Positions 25,480-34,926 of a DNA stretch of 64,000 bases are shown piece by piece (within the stretch, counting starts at the first letter, position 1; each line of letters opens with the position of its first letter). The notes under the pieces are model-generated. The model made no database searches. It was not told the DNA's origin and worked only from the letters and a program-made list of their open reading frames with translations. This DNA is from Chitinophaga sp. 180180018-3 (lineage in GTDB: Bacteria > Bacteroidota > Bacteroidia > Chitinophagales > Chitinophagaceae), in assembly GCF_037893185.1 (NCBI RefSeq), contig NZ_CP140772.1, positions 5,270,001 to 5,334,000 on the forward strand, given 5' to 3'. Made by a program: the position numbers and the translations under genes.

Positions 25480-27862
25480 ATTCTGTTTTCAAACTCTTCA
25501 CAGGATTCATCCACGCAGCTTTCAACGTCTGAACACTTACAGTGAGTAACGTGATCAGGAGCACACTCAAAGCAGTAAGACCGAAGATCCACCATGACAT
25601 TTCCGTATGATAATGATAGCGCGCCAGCCACTGTGCCATGAAGTAGTGCGTCACCGGTATGGCAATCAGCAAAGCTACACTTACCAACACTACAAAATCC
25701 TTCGACAGCAGCTGCCACAGGCTAAATACAGAGGCGCCCAGCACCTTCCTGATACCCAGTTCCCGGGTGCGCTGCTCAGCCATAAAAGAGGCAATACCAA
25801 ACAAACCCAGGCAGCTGATAAAGATAGCCAGTATGGTGAAAAAACCGCCCAGCTTACCAATATGCTCCTCCTCACTGAATTTGCGGGCAAATTCTTCGTT
25901 GATAAACCTATAGCTAAATGGCTGTGCAGGGTTATATTTTTTGAACACGGCGGCAATACCAGCCATGGATTTTTCCGGAGGCGCTGCCGGATTAAGCCGG
26001 ATATGCACAATAGGTTGTGGATTACCATCCATTACAAATACAGTAGGCTCAACAGACTGATAAGGCGACTGCATGACCATATTATTTACCACCCCAATCA
26101 GGTTATAAGCCCTGCCATCCCAATGTATGACCTTCCCCACCGGTTCCTTTAATCCCATATATTTAACAGCAGTTTCATTCAACACCAAAGCATTCGTATC
26201 TGCACCGGGGTTACCCGAAAAATCACTTCCTTCTTTAATGTGCCAGCCTACTGTTTTTCCAAATCCGGAAGAAACGAACACGGCCCCCAGGTTGGCGTTC
26301 TGTGACGGACTACGGCCGGGCCAGTCGAACCCGCTGTCGAATTCATCTATATAAGTAGTTGCTCCGGACGCTTCTGCCATATCTGCAATAGCCCCCGATG
26401 CCTTCAGCTCATTGCTGACTGCATCAAAGTGTTTGTGTATCTCTTCCGTTACTACCGGAACAATTAACAAAGCATCACGATTGTATCCCACGGGCCGTTG
26501 CTTGCTATACTCGATCTGCCGTAATACAACAACAGTTGAAATAATCAATGCAGCAGAAACGGAAAACTGCAGTACCACCAGCACCTTGCGGGGCAAACTA
26601 CCCCACACGCCCGTACGAAAAGTGCCTTTCAATACCTTCACTGGCCGGAAAGCCGAAAGATATAAAGCCGGATAGCTACTGGCCAGCAAGCCGGTTAATA
26701 CACAAAGAATAATCCCCGACAGCCAGAAAACCGGGTTAGTCCACAAAATTTGCATGTTCTTGCCAGTCACACTATTGCTAACAGGTAACAGCAATCCGGC
26801 CAGAAAAACACCACCGGCAAATGATAAAAACGTTGCCAGCAGCGACTCTATTACAAACTGCTGTATCAGCTGTGCTCTCCTGGAGCCCAGCGCCTTCCGT
26901 ACGCCTACTTCTCTTGCCCGTTTTTCTGACCTGGCTGTACTCAGGTTCATAAAGTTGATACAGGCAAGCAGCAACACAAAAAAGCCAATAATCCCGAACA
27001 ACCATACAGACTCAATCCTGCCTCCCGCATTGATACCATTCTTAAACCGGCTATACAAATGCCATTTGCGCATCGGCAGCAGAAATATCTGCGGCTTATA
27101 TTGTACTTCACTTTTCGAAACCTTATAAAGCTTTACATCTCTTATTTTAGCGGAAACCGCTTCCATATCAACATTATCCGCTATCTGCACAAATGTCTGG
27201 AATGAATTATTGCACCAGGGATCGCTGTATTTCTCCTTCCAGTTATTGTTGTCGATGTATAATTTCCAGGGAGCCACAAATTTCATGTCGTTAAATTCCG
27301 AATTAGCCGGCAGATCTTCATAAACACCTGTTACTTTCACATCATGCCGGTTATCGATCCTGACCAGTTTATCCAATGGCTCTGCATCCCCGAATAATGC
27401 CTTAGCAGCAGATGCAGACAAGATCAGTGAATGTGGATCTGTCAGTGCGCTACGGGTACCTTTTAGCATTTTCAACGACAGCATCTCCGTTGCCTGCGGC
27501 TCCATAAAACTGCCGGAACTGGTCACTTTTAATTCACCAGCCGATAGTATATGTGACATGTTCCATGACGACATGGTCACATACCTGAAATTGTCGCCAT
27601 AGCTATTGCGTAACTCCTCTCCCATCACATATGGAACAGCCACCTGGCTGTATATTTCTCCGTCTGTGGTCTGATTTTGCCACACCTGCGCAATATGGTT
27701 GTAATGTTCAAAATTCTTATTGTACGACACTTCATCCCACACCCACAAACCTATGACCAGGGCCACTGCCATACCTACCGATAACCCGGCGATATTGATA
27801 AATGAATGTACTCTGTTCTTGAAAAGATTGCGTAAAGCTGATTTGAGATAATTGCTAATCAT
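25478..27862 (-). CDS. FtsX/MacB-type ABC transporter permease
   Basis: The 794-residue protein has an N-terminal membrane helix (HSFINIAGLSVGMAVALVIG), a MacB-like periplasmic domain (~60-240), an FtsX permease domain with the loop REVGVRKALGS, a second periplasmic domain and a second FtsX domain with RELGIRKVLGA. About eight transmembrane helices are visible. These double-FtsX permeases are very numerous in Bacteroidota. They work with a separate ATPase in mechanotransmission-type export or lipoprotein release, and no ATPase gene is adjacent. It stands alone, divergent from the second two-component pair. A sigma54-like element and paired repeats lie upstream. Confidence 0.92.
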   Translation of the reverse strand: MISNYLKSALRNLFKNRVHSFINIAGLSVGMAVALVIGLWVWDEVSYNKNFEHYNHIAQVWQNQTTDGEIYSQVAVPYVMGEELRNSYGDNFRYVTMSSWNMSHILSAGELKVTSSGSFMEPQATEMLSLKMLKGTRSALTDPHSLILSASAAKALFGDAEPLDKLVRIDNRHDVKVTGVYEDLPANSEFNDMKFVAPWKLYIDNNNWKEKYSDPWCNNSFQTFVQIADNVDMEAVSAKIRDVKLYKVSKSEVQYKPQIFLLPMRKWHLYSRFKNGINAGGRIESVWLFGIIGFFVLLLACINFMNLSTARSEKRAREVGVRKALGSRRAQLIQQFVIESLLATFLSFAGGVFLAGLLLPVSNSVTGKNMQILWTNPVFWLSGIILCVLTGLLASSYPALYLSAFRPVKVLKGTFRTGVWGSLPRKVLVVLQFSVSAALIISTVVVLRQIEYSKQRPVGYNRDALLIVPVVTEEIHKHFDAVSNELKASGAIADMAEASGATTYIDEFDSGFDWPGRSPSQNANLGAVFVSSGFGKTVGWHIKEGSDFSGNPGADTNALVLNETAVKYMGLKEPVGKVIHWDGRAYNLIGVVNNMVMQSPYQSVEPTVFVMDGNPQPIVHIRLNPAAPPEKSMAGIAAVFKKYNPAQPFSYRFINEEFARKFSEEEHIGKLGGFFTILAIFISCLGLFGIASFMAEQRTRELGIRKVLGASVFSLWQLLSKDFVVLVSVALLIAIPVTHYFMAQWLARYHYHTEMSWWIFGLTALSVLLITLLTVSVQTLKAAWMNPVKSLKTE

Positions 27863-27888
27863 ACATTATAAAGATATACATCCGCCTG

Positions 27889-27903
27889 ACCAGAAAAGTG
27901 CCA
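27889..27903 (-). promoter_or_regulatory. Possible sigma54-type promoter of the FtsX gene
   Basis: On the minus strand TGGCAC is followed by TTTTC and TGGTC. This keeps the GG of the -24 element and most of the -12 spacing, but has GT where GC is expected. It is about 27 bp upstream of the start codon. The call is tentative. Confidence 0.3.
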
Positions 27904-27954
27904 TACTAATAAGGCACTACAAACAATAATATTAAGTATTCAATAATACATAAT

Positions 27955-27987
27955 ATGTCCGCTTTTGAAACAATAGATGTCCGCTTT
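27955..27987. repeat. Paired direct repeat ATGTCCGCTTT, 22 bp apart
   Basis: ATGTCCGCTTT occurs at 27955-27965 and 27977-27987. It lies 90-125 bp upstream of the FtsX start, a fitting place for an enhancer bound by an activator on one face of the helix, and about 115 bp upstream of the response-regulator gene on the other side. Confidence 0.5.
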
Positions 27988-28100
27988 CAGGAGCCTCTGT
28001 GTCTACTGAGATGAATATAAGATTAAAACTTGCCCGATTGGGATTAGAATCCTCTAATGTAGCCTTTCGTATTGGGAGGCTGTAGTAAATTTATCCCGTT

Positions 28101-28775
28101 ATGAACATCTTATTAATTGAAGACGAACCGAGAGTTGTAGCATTTATCAGAAAAGGATTGGAAATAAACCAGCATACTGTTACTGTAGCATATAATGGAG
28201 AAGACGGATCCCGTGTGGCTTTGCAATATGATTATGATCTGGTGATATTGGATCTGTTATTGCCCGATTTACACGGCCTTGAAGTTTGCAAGCGTATCAA
28301 ATCTTTTAAGAAAGGATTACCGGTATTAATGCTCACTGCACTCGGCACGGTAAGCGACAAAGTAGAAGGTTTCAGAAGCGGTGCTGATGATTATCTGCCC
28401 AAACCTTTTCATTTCGATGAGCTGCTGGCACGCATAGAAGCACTGCACCGCAGGGTACATGCACCGGCCCCGGCAACTGTTTATAGAGTAGCTGATCTCG
28501 AAATGAATTGTTATAACCGCTCTGTTTACAGGAATGGTAAGGAAATTTCATTAACCGTTAAAGAATTTGCACTACTCGAAGTGCTGATGGCTAATAAGGA
28601 CCGGGTACTATCGAGGGCGCATATGTCGGAAACGGTTTGGGGTATAGATTTTAACCGTGGCACTAACCTCGTGGATGTATATATCAATTATCTGCGGGCA
28701 AAGGTCGACAAGGGATTTTCACATCCCCTGATTCACACGGTAGTGGGTGTTGGTTATGTATTGAAGGAACAATAA
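28101..28775 (+). CDS. OmpR/PhoB-family response regulator (second copy)
   Basis: The 224-residue protein has a receiver domain (LLIEDEPRV, Asp51 in VILDLLLPD, MLTALG, LPKPF) and a winged-helix effector domain (LTVKEFALLEVLMANKDRVLSR, VVGVGYVLKEQ). It is paralogous to the regulator at 7758, with similar recognition-helix surroundings (NTKVVDVYINYLR against TNLVDVYINYLR). The partner kinase begins 10 bp downstream. Repeats TTCTAACAACG/TTCTAACAATA behind the kinase gene suggest that it activates the SusC/SusD genes at 30283-34788. Confidence 0.95.
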   Translation: MNILLIEDEPRVVAFIRKGLEINQHTVTVAYNGEDGSRVALQYDYDLVILDLLLPDLHGLEVCKRIKSFKKGLPVLMLTALGTVSDKVEGFRSGADDYLPKPFHFDELLARIEALHRRVHAPAPATVYRVADLEMNCYNRSVYRNGKEISLTVKEFALLEVLMANKDRVLSRAHMSETVWGIDFNRGTNLVDVYINYLRAKVDKGFSHPLIHTVVGVGYVLKEQ

Positions 28776-28785
28776 AAATTGATGA

Positions 28786-30135
28786 ATGACGCTGAGAAAC
28801 AGGTTATCCCTGCAATTCACATTGCTGTTCGCCGTGCTGTTACTGATATTGCTGGCAGGTATATACGCGCTGATAGAGCGCAACAGGAAGTTCAGTTTTT
28901 ACGATAAGCTCGACGACCGGGCACTGACCATCGGACAACTCTACCTTGCGGAAGACAACCTTTCTGCGGAGGGCTTTATGGCCGTATTGAAAAAATATCC
29001 ACGTTCCCTTAACCAGGAAGTGATCAGAATTTATAATACACGGTTTGAACCGGTATTCATCAAAGAAGATCACATCCATTGGGATAAAGCCTTGCTGGAA
29101 CAGGTAGTCACACAAAAACGTATACACTTTACGAAAGGACAGCAGCAGGTGGCCGGTATTTATTATGTAGATAATTCGGGCGACTATATCATCATTGCTG
29201 CGGCCACTGACAGCGGCGGATTCGAGAACATGCGGGTACTTGCCTGGATCATGGGACTGGCCTTCATTGTATCGCTCATGATTACGTATATACTTGGACG
29301 TTTGTTCTCGCGCCTCGCCCTCACCCCTATCAGCAATGTAATCTCCAACCTGCGAAGCGTACGCGCTACCAGTCTTGATAAACGCCTGCCTATCAGCGAG
29401 CGTCACCACGACGAAATCGACGAACTTTCCGGTACCATCAACAACCTCCTCGAACACCTCGAACAATCGTTCGAAGCACAGCGGGTTTTCATCGCCAATG
29501 CTTCGCATGAGTTAAGAACTCCCATCACCGCCATACTGGGAGAAGCAGAAATTGCACTGCTGAAAAACAGGAGCGTTGAAGAATACAAAACCACCTTGCG
29601 CAATCTTGTCGAAGATTCTACCAGGCTCACCAATCTCATTGGCAGCCTGCTGGAGCTGGCCCAGGCCAACATGGATAATAACCACCTGCAACCGGTACAT
29701 ATGAATGAACTGTTGTGGGAAGTAGTGGATGAATGGAGCGACAGTGGAAAATATCCGGTAAAGATTATATTCCGGTTCGGCACCGATATCTCAAAAGTAA
29801 CCCTGCAAGGGCACCGGCACCTGTTGTTTGTAGCACTTGGCAACGTTGTAAAAAACGCCATTAAATTCTCCAATGGAGAAGAAGTGCATTGTGAACTTAG
29901 CTGCAACGACCAACAGATAGTGGTCATGATCACCGATAAGGGCATAGGTATTCCTGCCAGTGAAACAGAAAAAATATTCAGACCGTTTTACAGGAGCCTC
30001 AATGCACGCCGCTTTGAAGGCTTCGGTATCGGGCTGTCACTAACGGAGAAGGTTGTACGATTACATAATGGTACCATACAGGTATTTTCCGGAACAGGTC
30101 AGGGAGCAACTTTCCGCCTGGCGTTTCCAAGATGA
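28786..30135 (+). CDS. Sensor histidine kinase (second pair)
   Basis: The 449-residue inner-membrane kinase has helices near residues 11-28 and 150-172 flanking a ~120-residue periplasmic sensor. A HAMP linker, HisKA with His241 in NASHELRTPI and an intact HATPase_c domain (NVVKNAIKFS, DKGIGIPASETEKIF, GFGIGLSLT) follow. It is a paralogue of the kinase at 8461 and the sensor parts are of similar length. ATG 28786 is chosen; an ATG at 28782 is in another frame. The neighbouring SusC/SusD pair lacks an STN domain or sigma/anti-sigma genes, so this kinase may be its sensor. Confidence 0.95.
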   Translation: MTLRNRLSLQFTLLFAVLLLILLAGIYALIERNRKFSFYDKLDDRALTIGQLYLAEDNLSAEGFMAVLKKYPRSLNQEVIRIYNTRFEPVFIKEDHIHWDKALLEQVVTQKRIHFTKGQQQVAGIYYVDNSGDYIIIAAATDSGGFENMRVLAWIMGLAFIVSLMITYILGRLFSRLALTPISNVISNLRSVRATSLDKRLPISERHHDEIDELSGTINNLLEHLEQSFEAQRVFIANASHELRTPITAILGEAEIALLKNRSVEEYKTTLRNLVEDSTRLTNLIGSLLELAQANMDNNHLQPVHMNELLWEVVDEWSDSGKYPVKIIFRFGTDISKVTLQGHRHLLFVALGNVVKNAIKFSNGEEVHCELSCNDQQIVVMITDKGIGIPASETEKIFRPFYRSLNARRFEGFGIGLSLTEKVVRLHNGTIQVFSGTGQGATFRLAFPR

Positions 30136-30156
30136 TTGTTATACTGACATTAAATT

Positions 30157-30178
30157 TTCTAACAACGTTCTAACAATA
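30157..30178 (+). repeat. Tandem 11-bp repeat TTCTAACAACG/TTCTAACAATA
   Basis: Two exact-phase 11-bp copies (30157 and 30168) with the same TTCTAAC core as the array at 9828-9882, and again directly behind an OmpR-type kinase gene. A further TTCTAAC lies at 30214 and contains the start of the -7 box. It is probably the site of the adjacent response regulator. Confidence 0.65.
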
Positions 30179-30216
30179 GCTGATGCCGTATTAATGCCCC
30201 TCTAATACACCGCTTC

Positions 30217-30224
30217 TAACTTTG
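30217..30224 (+). promoter_or_regulatory. -7 box TAACTTTG of the second SusC/SusD operon
   Basis: TAACTTTG matches TAnnTTTG and lies 59 bp upstream of the SusC start codon. There is no good -33 element, but 11-bp repeats lie 39-60 bp upstream, consistent with activated transcription. Confidence 0.55.
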
Positions 30225-30282
30225 CCGTGGTAATTAAAAAGCCTATATCAATCCACTTATTAATTAATCACTCAAAGTTATT

Positions 30283-33200
30283 ATGCAAATCAAATCTATC
30301 CTCTTACTCATGTGCATGTGGCTGTTTGCGGTTGCAGCACTGGCGCAGGAACGGGTCATCACCGGCACCGTTACCGACTCCCTTACCCGGGAGCCGCTCA
30401 TTGGAGTTACGGTTTCTGTACCGGGCACTACCAGCGGTGGTGTTACCAATGCAGCAGGACATTACTCGCTTCGCGTCCCCGGAAAGAAAACCGTACTGCG
30501 TTTTTCTTACATGGGGTATAATGATATTTCCGTATCGCTTCATGCCGATCAGCCTGTCGTGGATGTGCAAATGACGTCTGTGTCTAAAGCGCTCTCCGGT
30601 GTTGTAGTGACAGGTTATACGCAGCAAAGCAAATCCCGTACAACCGGCGCCGTTACCAGTATTCCCTCCAGTGTTACCACACAGGCGCCTGTTGGTTCGT
30701 TCGATGTAATGCTGCAGGGTCGTGCTCCCGGCCTGTACGTTGGTACGCCAACCGGGCAACCCGGCGAACCGGGAAGGGTATCCATCCGTGGCCTCGGTTC
30801 CATCAACGGTGATGTAAATCCTCTCTATGTTGTAGACGGAGTGCCGATAGCCAACAACTCTTTCGCTGCCCTGAATCCGGAAGATTTTGAAACCATACAT
30901 GTATTGAAAGATGCTGCCGCTACCGCCCAATACGGCTCCCGTGCTGCCAACGGCGTGATCGTGATCACTACTAAGAAAGGAAAGGTATGGGACGATGGGA
31001 AAGTACGTGTCAATTATCGCGGGCAGTTCGGGATATCGGCGCTGAACAGCCCCAAGTGGGATATGATGAATACTGATCAACGCCTTCAGTTCGAAGAAAT
31101 CCTCAAAGATCCGAACATGCCGGGATGGGCGTATTCAAAGAACAATCCCAACAAACTGGTAAACGGTGTGCTGGTGCCTAAGACCACTGATGACTATGCG
31201 TTTGGCGGCCGATACCTCGACAGCCTCCGGAAAATTAACACCGACTGGCGCAAGCACCTGTTACGTCAGGGACGCACACAATCGCACGCGTTGAATGTTT
31301 CCGGCGGTAACGAAAACACCACCTTCTATTTGTCCGGCAGCTACTTCAACCAGGAAGGTATTGCGTTGAATTCCGGTTTGGAGCGTTATAGCCTGCGTGC
31401 GAATATCCAGAATCGCAGTGGCAGGTTCAAATCTACCCTCAATATGGGTATTTCAACTGCTACTATCAAGTACATCCAGGATGAAGGCGTGGCGCCCGAT
31501 GGCGGCGCTACTGTAGGCGGTGGCGGTATCTCTGAAAAAAATCCCATCGCAGCATTGTACTATGCACTTCCCTATGAATCGCCCTTTGCAGGCCCGGGTG
31601 TTGGCCGCTATGGCTCCAATGCACTCGATGCTTACGCCAATACATTGAAGAAAGATAACCAGATCAAAGGGATAATGTCGTTCAATGAAACCGTGCAACT
31701 GACTAATGAATTCCAGCTGACTGGTACCGTGGGCATGGATTTCCAGCAAACAAACAGTACCAACTTTATCAATCCGGATTCCTGGTACGGCAAGCGCGTG
31801 AGCAATGGCAACCAGGGCTCCTACCAACGGGCGCTGGGCAATCGTCTTGGCCTGGTGGCTACCGGTGGTCTGCGTTACAACAAGCAATGGGGCAAAGATC
31901 ATGAGATAGAAGCCAACCTGCTGGCTGAAGTCAACAAAATCAAAGGCAACAGTTTCGGCTTCACCGGCTATGGCCTGGTAGGCGAATTACCTAATACTCC
32001 CGGTGGCATTACACCCGGTACGCCTGATAACAATTTCATCCCGGACATCAGCGGGAACACAGTGCCTAACCGCACGCTTGTTTCGCAGATTGCGTTGTTC
32101 CGTTATTCTTACGGTGACAGATATACGATTTCCGCCAGCCTGCGCCGCGATGGTTCTTCACAGGTGCCTGCTGCCAACCGCTACAAATACTTCTATGCCA
32201 TCGGCGGTAACTGGAATATCCTCGCGGAAAACTTCATGCAGGGCAGCCATGCATTCAGCACCTTGCGTATGCGTGCCAGCTACGGCCTAACTGGCAATGC
32301 AGGCGGCTTTACCAGCGACTATGGTTTCAGAACACTCTATGGCCCGGCCAGTTATAACGGTAACAAAGCGCTGGTGCCGGTTACACCTGGCAACCCCGGG
32401 TACGACTGGGAAATGAACCGCATTGCAGATGTTGGTATCGAATTTGGCTTCTTCCGTAACAGACTGCGTGGTGAAATTGATCTGTACAATCGTGTTACAG
32501 AAGGACTGTTCGTAAACCGCAATCTCTCCAGCACTACCGGCTTCCCCACTATGGCGGCCAATGCAGGGAAAGTGCGCAACCGCGGCGTGGAACTGATGCT
32601 GGAAGGAGATGTAATTAAAAACAGGGACTTCACCCTTACCTTAGGAGCCAACCTCGCCTACAATAAAAACAAGATTCTGAGCCTGGGTGGTGAACAGCAA
32701 ATCTTTGCCGACGAAGCCACTATGAACATGGTAGGCCTGCCTCTCGGAAGCTTCCGTGCGGTACGCTGGAAAGGTGTAGATCCTCAGACCGGCGCACCCA
32801 TCTACCTCGATAAAGACGGCCATGAAACCAATACCTACAGCGTAGATAACGCTGTACCATTAAAGGCGGCCTACGACCCGCCACTGATCGGCGGTGTTAC
32901 TACCACTATCAGGTATAAACGCTTTGATCTGTCGATGCTGGTAAGCTTCATCCATGGCATGTCGCGCCTGAACTATCCTAACCTTTACGCACACTCCGGC
33001 AGCCCCAACTACCGCCAGTACAGCCAGTCGGTTGATATGCTGAAGATATGGCAGAAACCCGGCGATATCAGCCAGTATCCCGGAGCGCAGTATGCTACCT
33101 ACTTTACTTCCCGTGATGTCATGAGTGCCGATTACGTGAAGTTGCGGAACATCACCCTGGGTTACAACATCCCCGTTAGCGCACGCATGGCAGGATATGT

Positions 33201-33348
33201 ACGGAATCTGAAAGTATTTGCATCCGGTCAGAACCTCTTCTCTATCATGAAATGGCGCGGCTTTGATCCGGAAGATGCCAACGACATTGCCCAATACGAA
33301 TATCCTATGCCACGCATCATCACCGGTGGTATCAATGTAACATTCTAA
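30283..33348 (+). CDS. SusC/RagA TonB-dependent transporter (second pair)
   Basis: The 1021-residue protein has a signal peptide (LLLMCMWLFAVAALAQ), a CarboxypepD_reg-like domain (RVITGTVTDSLTREPLIGVTV), the plug (LYVVDGVPIANNSF, IHVLKDAAATAQYGSRAAN, GVIVITTKKG) and the outer-membrane barrel ending ITGGINVTF. It lacks an STN domain, so it cannot use FecR/ECF signalling. It lies 147 bp after the second two-component pair and 18 bp before its SusD gene. No catabolic enzyme follows, so the substrate cannot be inferred. Confidence 0.95.
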   Translation: MQIKSILLLMCMWLFAVAALAQERVITGTVTDSLTREPLIGVTVSVPGTTSGGVTNAAGHYSLRVPGKKTVLRFSYMGYNDISVSLHADQPVVDVQMTSVSKALSGVVVTGYTQQSKSRTTGAVTSIPSSVTTQAPVGSFDVMLQGRAPGLYVGTPTGQPGEPGRVSIRGLGSINGDVNPLYVVDGVPIANNSFAALNPEDFETIHVLKDAAATAQYGSRAANGVIVITTKKGKVWDDGKVRVNYRGQFGISALNSPKWDMMNTDQRLQFEEILKDPNMPGWAYSKNNPNKLVNGVLVPKTTDDYAFGGRYLDSLRKINTDWRKHLLRQGRTQSHALNVSGGNENTTFYLSGSYFNQEGIALNSGLERYSLRANIQNRSGRFKSTLNMGISTATIKYIQDEGVAPDGGATVGGGGISEKNPIAALYYALPYESPFAGPGVGRYGSNALDAYANTLKKDNQIKGIMSFNETVQLTNEFQLTGTVGMDFQQTNSTNFINPDSWYGKRVSNGNQGSYQRALGNRLGLVATGGLRYNKQWGKDHEIEANLLAEVNKIKGNSFGFTGYGLVGELPNTPGGITPGTPDNNFIPDISGNTVPNRTLVSQIALFRYSYGDRYTISASLRRDGSSQVPAANRYKYFYAIGGNWNILAENFMQGSHAFSTLRMRASYGLTGNAGGFTSDYGFRTLYGPASYNGNKALVPVTPGNPGYDWEMNRIADVGIEFGFFRNRLRGEIDLYNRVTEGLFVNRNLSSTTGFPTMAANAGKVRNRGVELMLEGDVIKNRDFTLTLGANLAYNKNKILSLGGEQQIFADEATMNMVGLPLGSFRAVRWKGVDPQTGAPIYLDKDGHETNTYSVDNAVPLKAAYDPPLIGGVTTTIRYKRFDLSMLVSFIHGMSRLNYPNLYAHSGSPNYRQYSQSVDMLKIWQKPGDISQYPGAQYATYFTSRDVMSADYVKLRNITLGYNIPVSARMAGYVRNLKVFASGQNLFSIMKWRGFDPEDANDIAQYEYPMPRIITGGINVTF

Positions 33349-33366
33349 CATAATAAACTGCTTTAT

Positions 33367-34788
33367 ATGATACATACTTTCATCAAAAGGATCTTACTGT
33401 TCCTGGTTATCATCGGCGTTGCCTCCTGCAATAAGATGCTGGATGTAAAACCTACCGACCAGGTAGACGGTGACGCAATATTCCAATCCCTCAATACTGT
33501 GAACAAAGCAGTACTCGGCGTGTATGCCGACTGGCGCCCGGAAGCCTCGCTTCGTATGGGATCGGTGATGGCAGATGAATGCAGGATTGGACTGAAGAAC
33601 GCCGGTGTGGGCAGTTCGGCCCAAAATCTTTTCCGCTGGCAGTTTTCCGGTGGTGATACAGAAATCAGCGATGTGTGGAACAACGCCTACCAGGTCATCA
33701 ACCGGGCCAACCGTATCCTGAAAGGGATCGACAAGGTACCTGCCAGTACTGACGCGGATAAGGCGGCAAAACAACAATTGCAGGGGGAACTGCTTGCCAT
33801 CAGGGCATTCGCGCACTTTGAACTGTATCGTAACTTTGGTTATTCCGGCATTTACAAAGCCGATGCCCTCGCTGTTCCCTATGTGACAGATATAGATATC
33901 AACAGCAAGCCCTCGCGCCCTGCTACTGACGCATTTTTCAGTGCATTAACGAAAGACCTCACTGCTGCTATTGGATTACTCTCCGGAAGCGACGACGTAA
34001 CCCGCATGGGCCTGCAGGCTGCCTATGCACTGCAGGCAAGAGTGGCGCTGTATACCGGCAACTGGGTACTGGCTGCCGAAAGCGCCAGCAAGGCAATAGG
34101 GAAACAGCAACTGGCAACACCGGACGTGTTTCCGTCTATCTGGACCGATCAGAGTAATGCAGAGGTGATCTTCAAACTGAAACGCACCAATCAAAGCAGC
34201 ACCCGCCCCGGCGATATCTGGTTCAATGCTTCTTCCAGCGTGGTGCTGTTTGCCCCTTCCGGTAAGCTGATGCAGGCGTATGATACAGCAAACGATGTAC
34301 GCTATAACAGCTATATCGGCAAGAACCCTGCGCTGGCAGCAGACGGACAGCTGACAGATATCATCACCAAATACCAGGGCAACTCCGGTGCTGTGAACCT
34401 TAACGACATCAAAGTATTCCGTGTGGGAGAAATGTACCTGATCCGCGCCGAAGCCTATCAGCACCTCGGTCGCTATAACGACGCTGCCGCTGATCTGAAC
34501 ACGCTTTGTGCAGCACGTATCAGTCGTTATGAAGCCGGCACCTGGACGAACGGCGACCAACTGCTCAAAGCAATACTGGCAGAGCGTTTCAGGGAACTAC
34601 CTTTCGAAGGGCATCGTTACTACGATCTGAAACGGCTCGGGCTAACCATCGAACGCAATACAGGCGACCTGCAGCATGGAGATACCCAAACCACACTGGC
34701 GCCTGCTGATCAATATTATTACCTGCCGATTCCTCAGAGCGAAATACTGAGCAATCCGAATATAAAACCGAATAATAAAGGTTGGTAA
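33367..34788 (+). CDS. SusD/RagB surface lipoprotein (second pair)
   Basis: The 473-residue lipoprotein has Cys21 in GVASCNKMLDVKPTDQV, TPR-like helices (LLAIRAFAHFELYRNFGYSGIY split across helices) and the C-terminal LAERFRELPFEGHRYYDLKRLG plus YYLPIPQSEILSNPNI. It is a shorter SusD type. It is co-transcribed with SusC 18 bp upstream and is the last gene of this small operon; a hairpin follows at 34823. Confidence 0.95.
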   Translation: MIHTFIKRILLFLVIIGVASCNKMLDVKPTDQVDGDAIFQSLNTVNKAVLGVYADWRPEASLRMGSVMADECRIGLKNAGVGSSAQNLFRWQFSGGDTEISDVWNNAYQVINRANRILKGIDKVPASTDADKAAKQQLQGELLAIRAFAHFELYRNFGYSGIYKADALAVPYVTDIDINSKPSRPATDAFFSALTKDLTAAIGLLSGSDDVTRMGLQAAYALQARVALYTGNWVLAAESASKAIGKQQLATPDVFPSIWTDQSNAEVIFKLKRTNQSSTRPGDIWFNASSSVVLFAPSGKLMQAYDTANDVRYNSYIGKNPALAADGQLTDIITKYQGNSGAVNLNDIKVFRVGEMYLIRAEAYQHLGRYNDAAADLNTLCAARISRYEAGTWTNGDQLLKAILAERFRELPFEGHRYYDLKRLGLTIERNTGDLQHGDTQTTLAPADQYYYLPIPQSEILSNPNIKPNNKGW

Positions 34789-34822
34789 ATATCACGACAC
34801 AATAAGGCTCTTAATGTTACCC

Positions 34823-34844
34823 GGGGACGATTTCCATCGTCCCC
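34823..34844 (+). terminator. Hairpin after the second SusD gene
   Basis: An 8-bp perfect stem (GGGGACGA with TCGTCCCC) with a six-base loop is followed only by GTTTCC, a weak U-tract. It is probably the end of the plus-strand operon. Confidence 0.55.
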
Positions 34845-34858
34845 GTTTCCTGTTAAGC

Positions 34859-34892
34859 AAAAAGCCGCACAAGCTGGTTAGCTGTGCGACTT
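34859..34892 (-). terminator. Terminator of the ten-gene minus-strand operon
   Basis: Read on the minus strand, a stem of about 11 bp (GTCGCACAGCT with AGCTTGTGCGGC, slightly imperfect) is followed by five T. It lies 35 bp beyond the last stop codon of the operon. Confidence 0.75.
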
Positions 34893-34926
34893 TAGCCCAG
34901 GGTTAACATAAGTCTCCATGACTGTA

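Noticed and set aside
30312..31080. Long minus-strand and shifted plus-strand frames within the second SusC gene
   Set aside because: They overlap the conserved CarboxypepD_reg and plug domains and have no own features.
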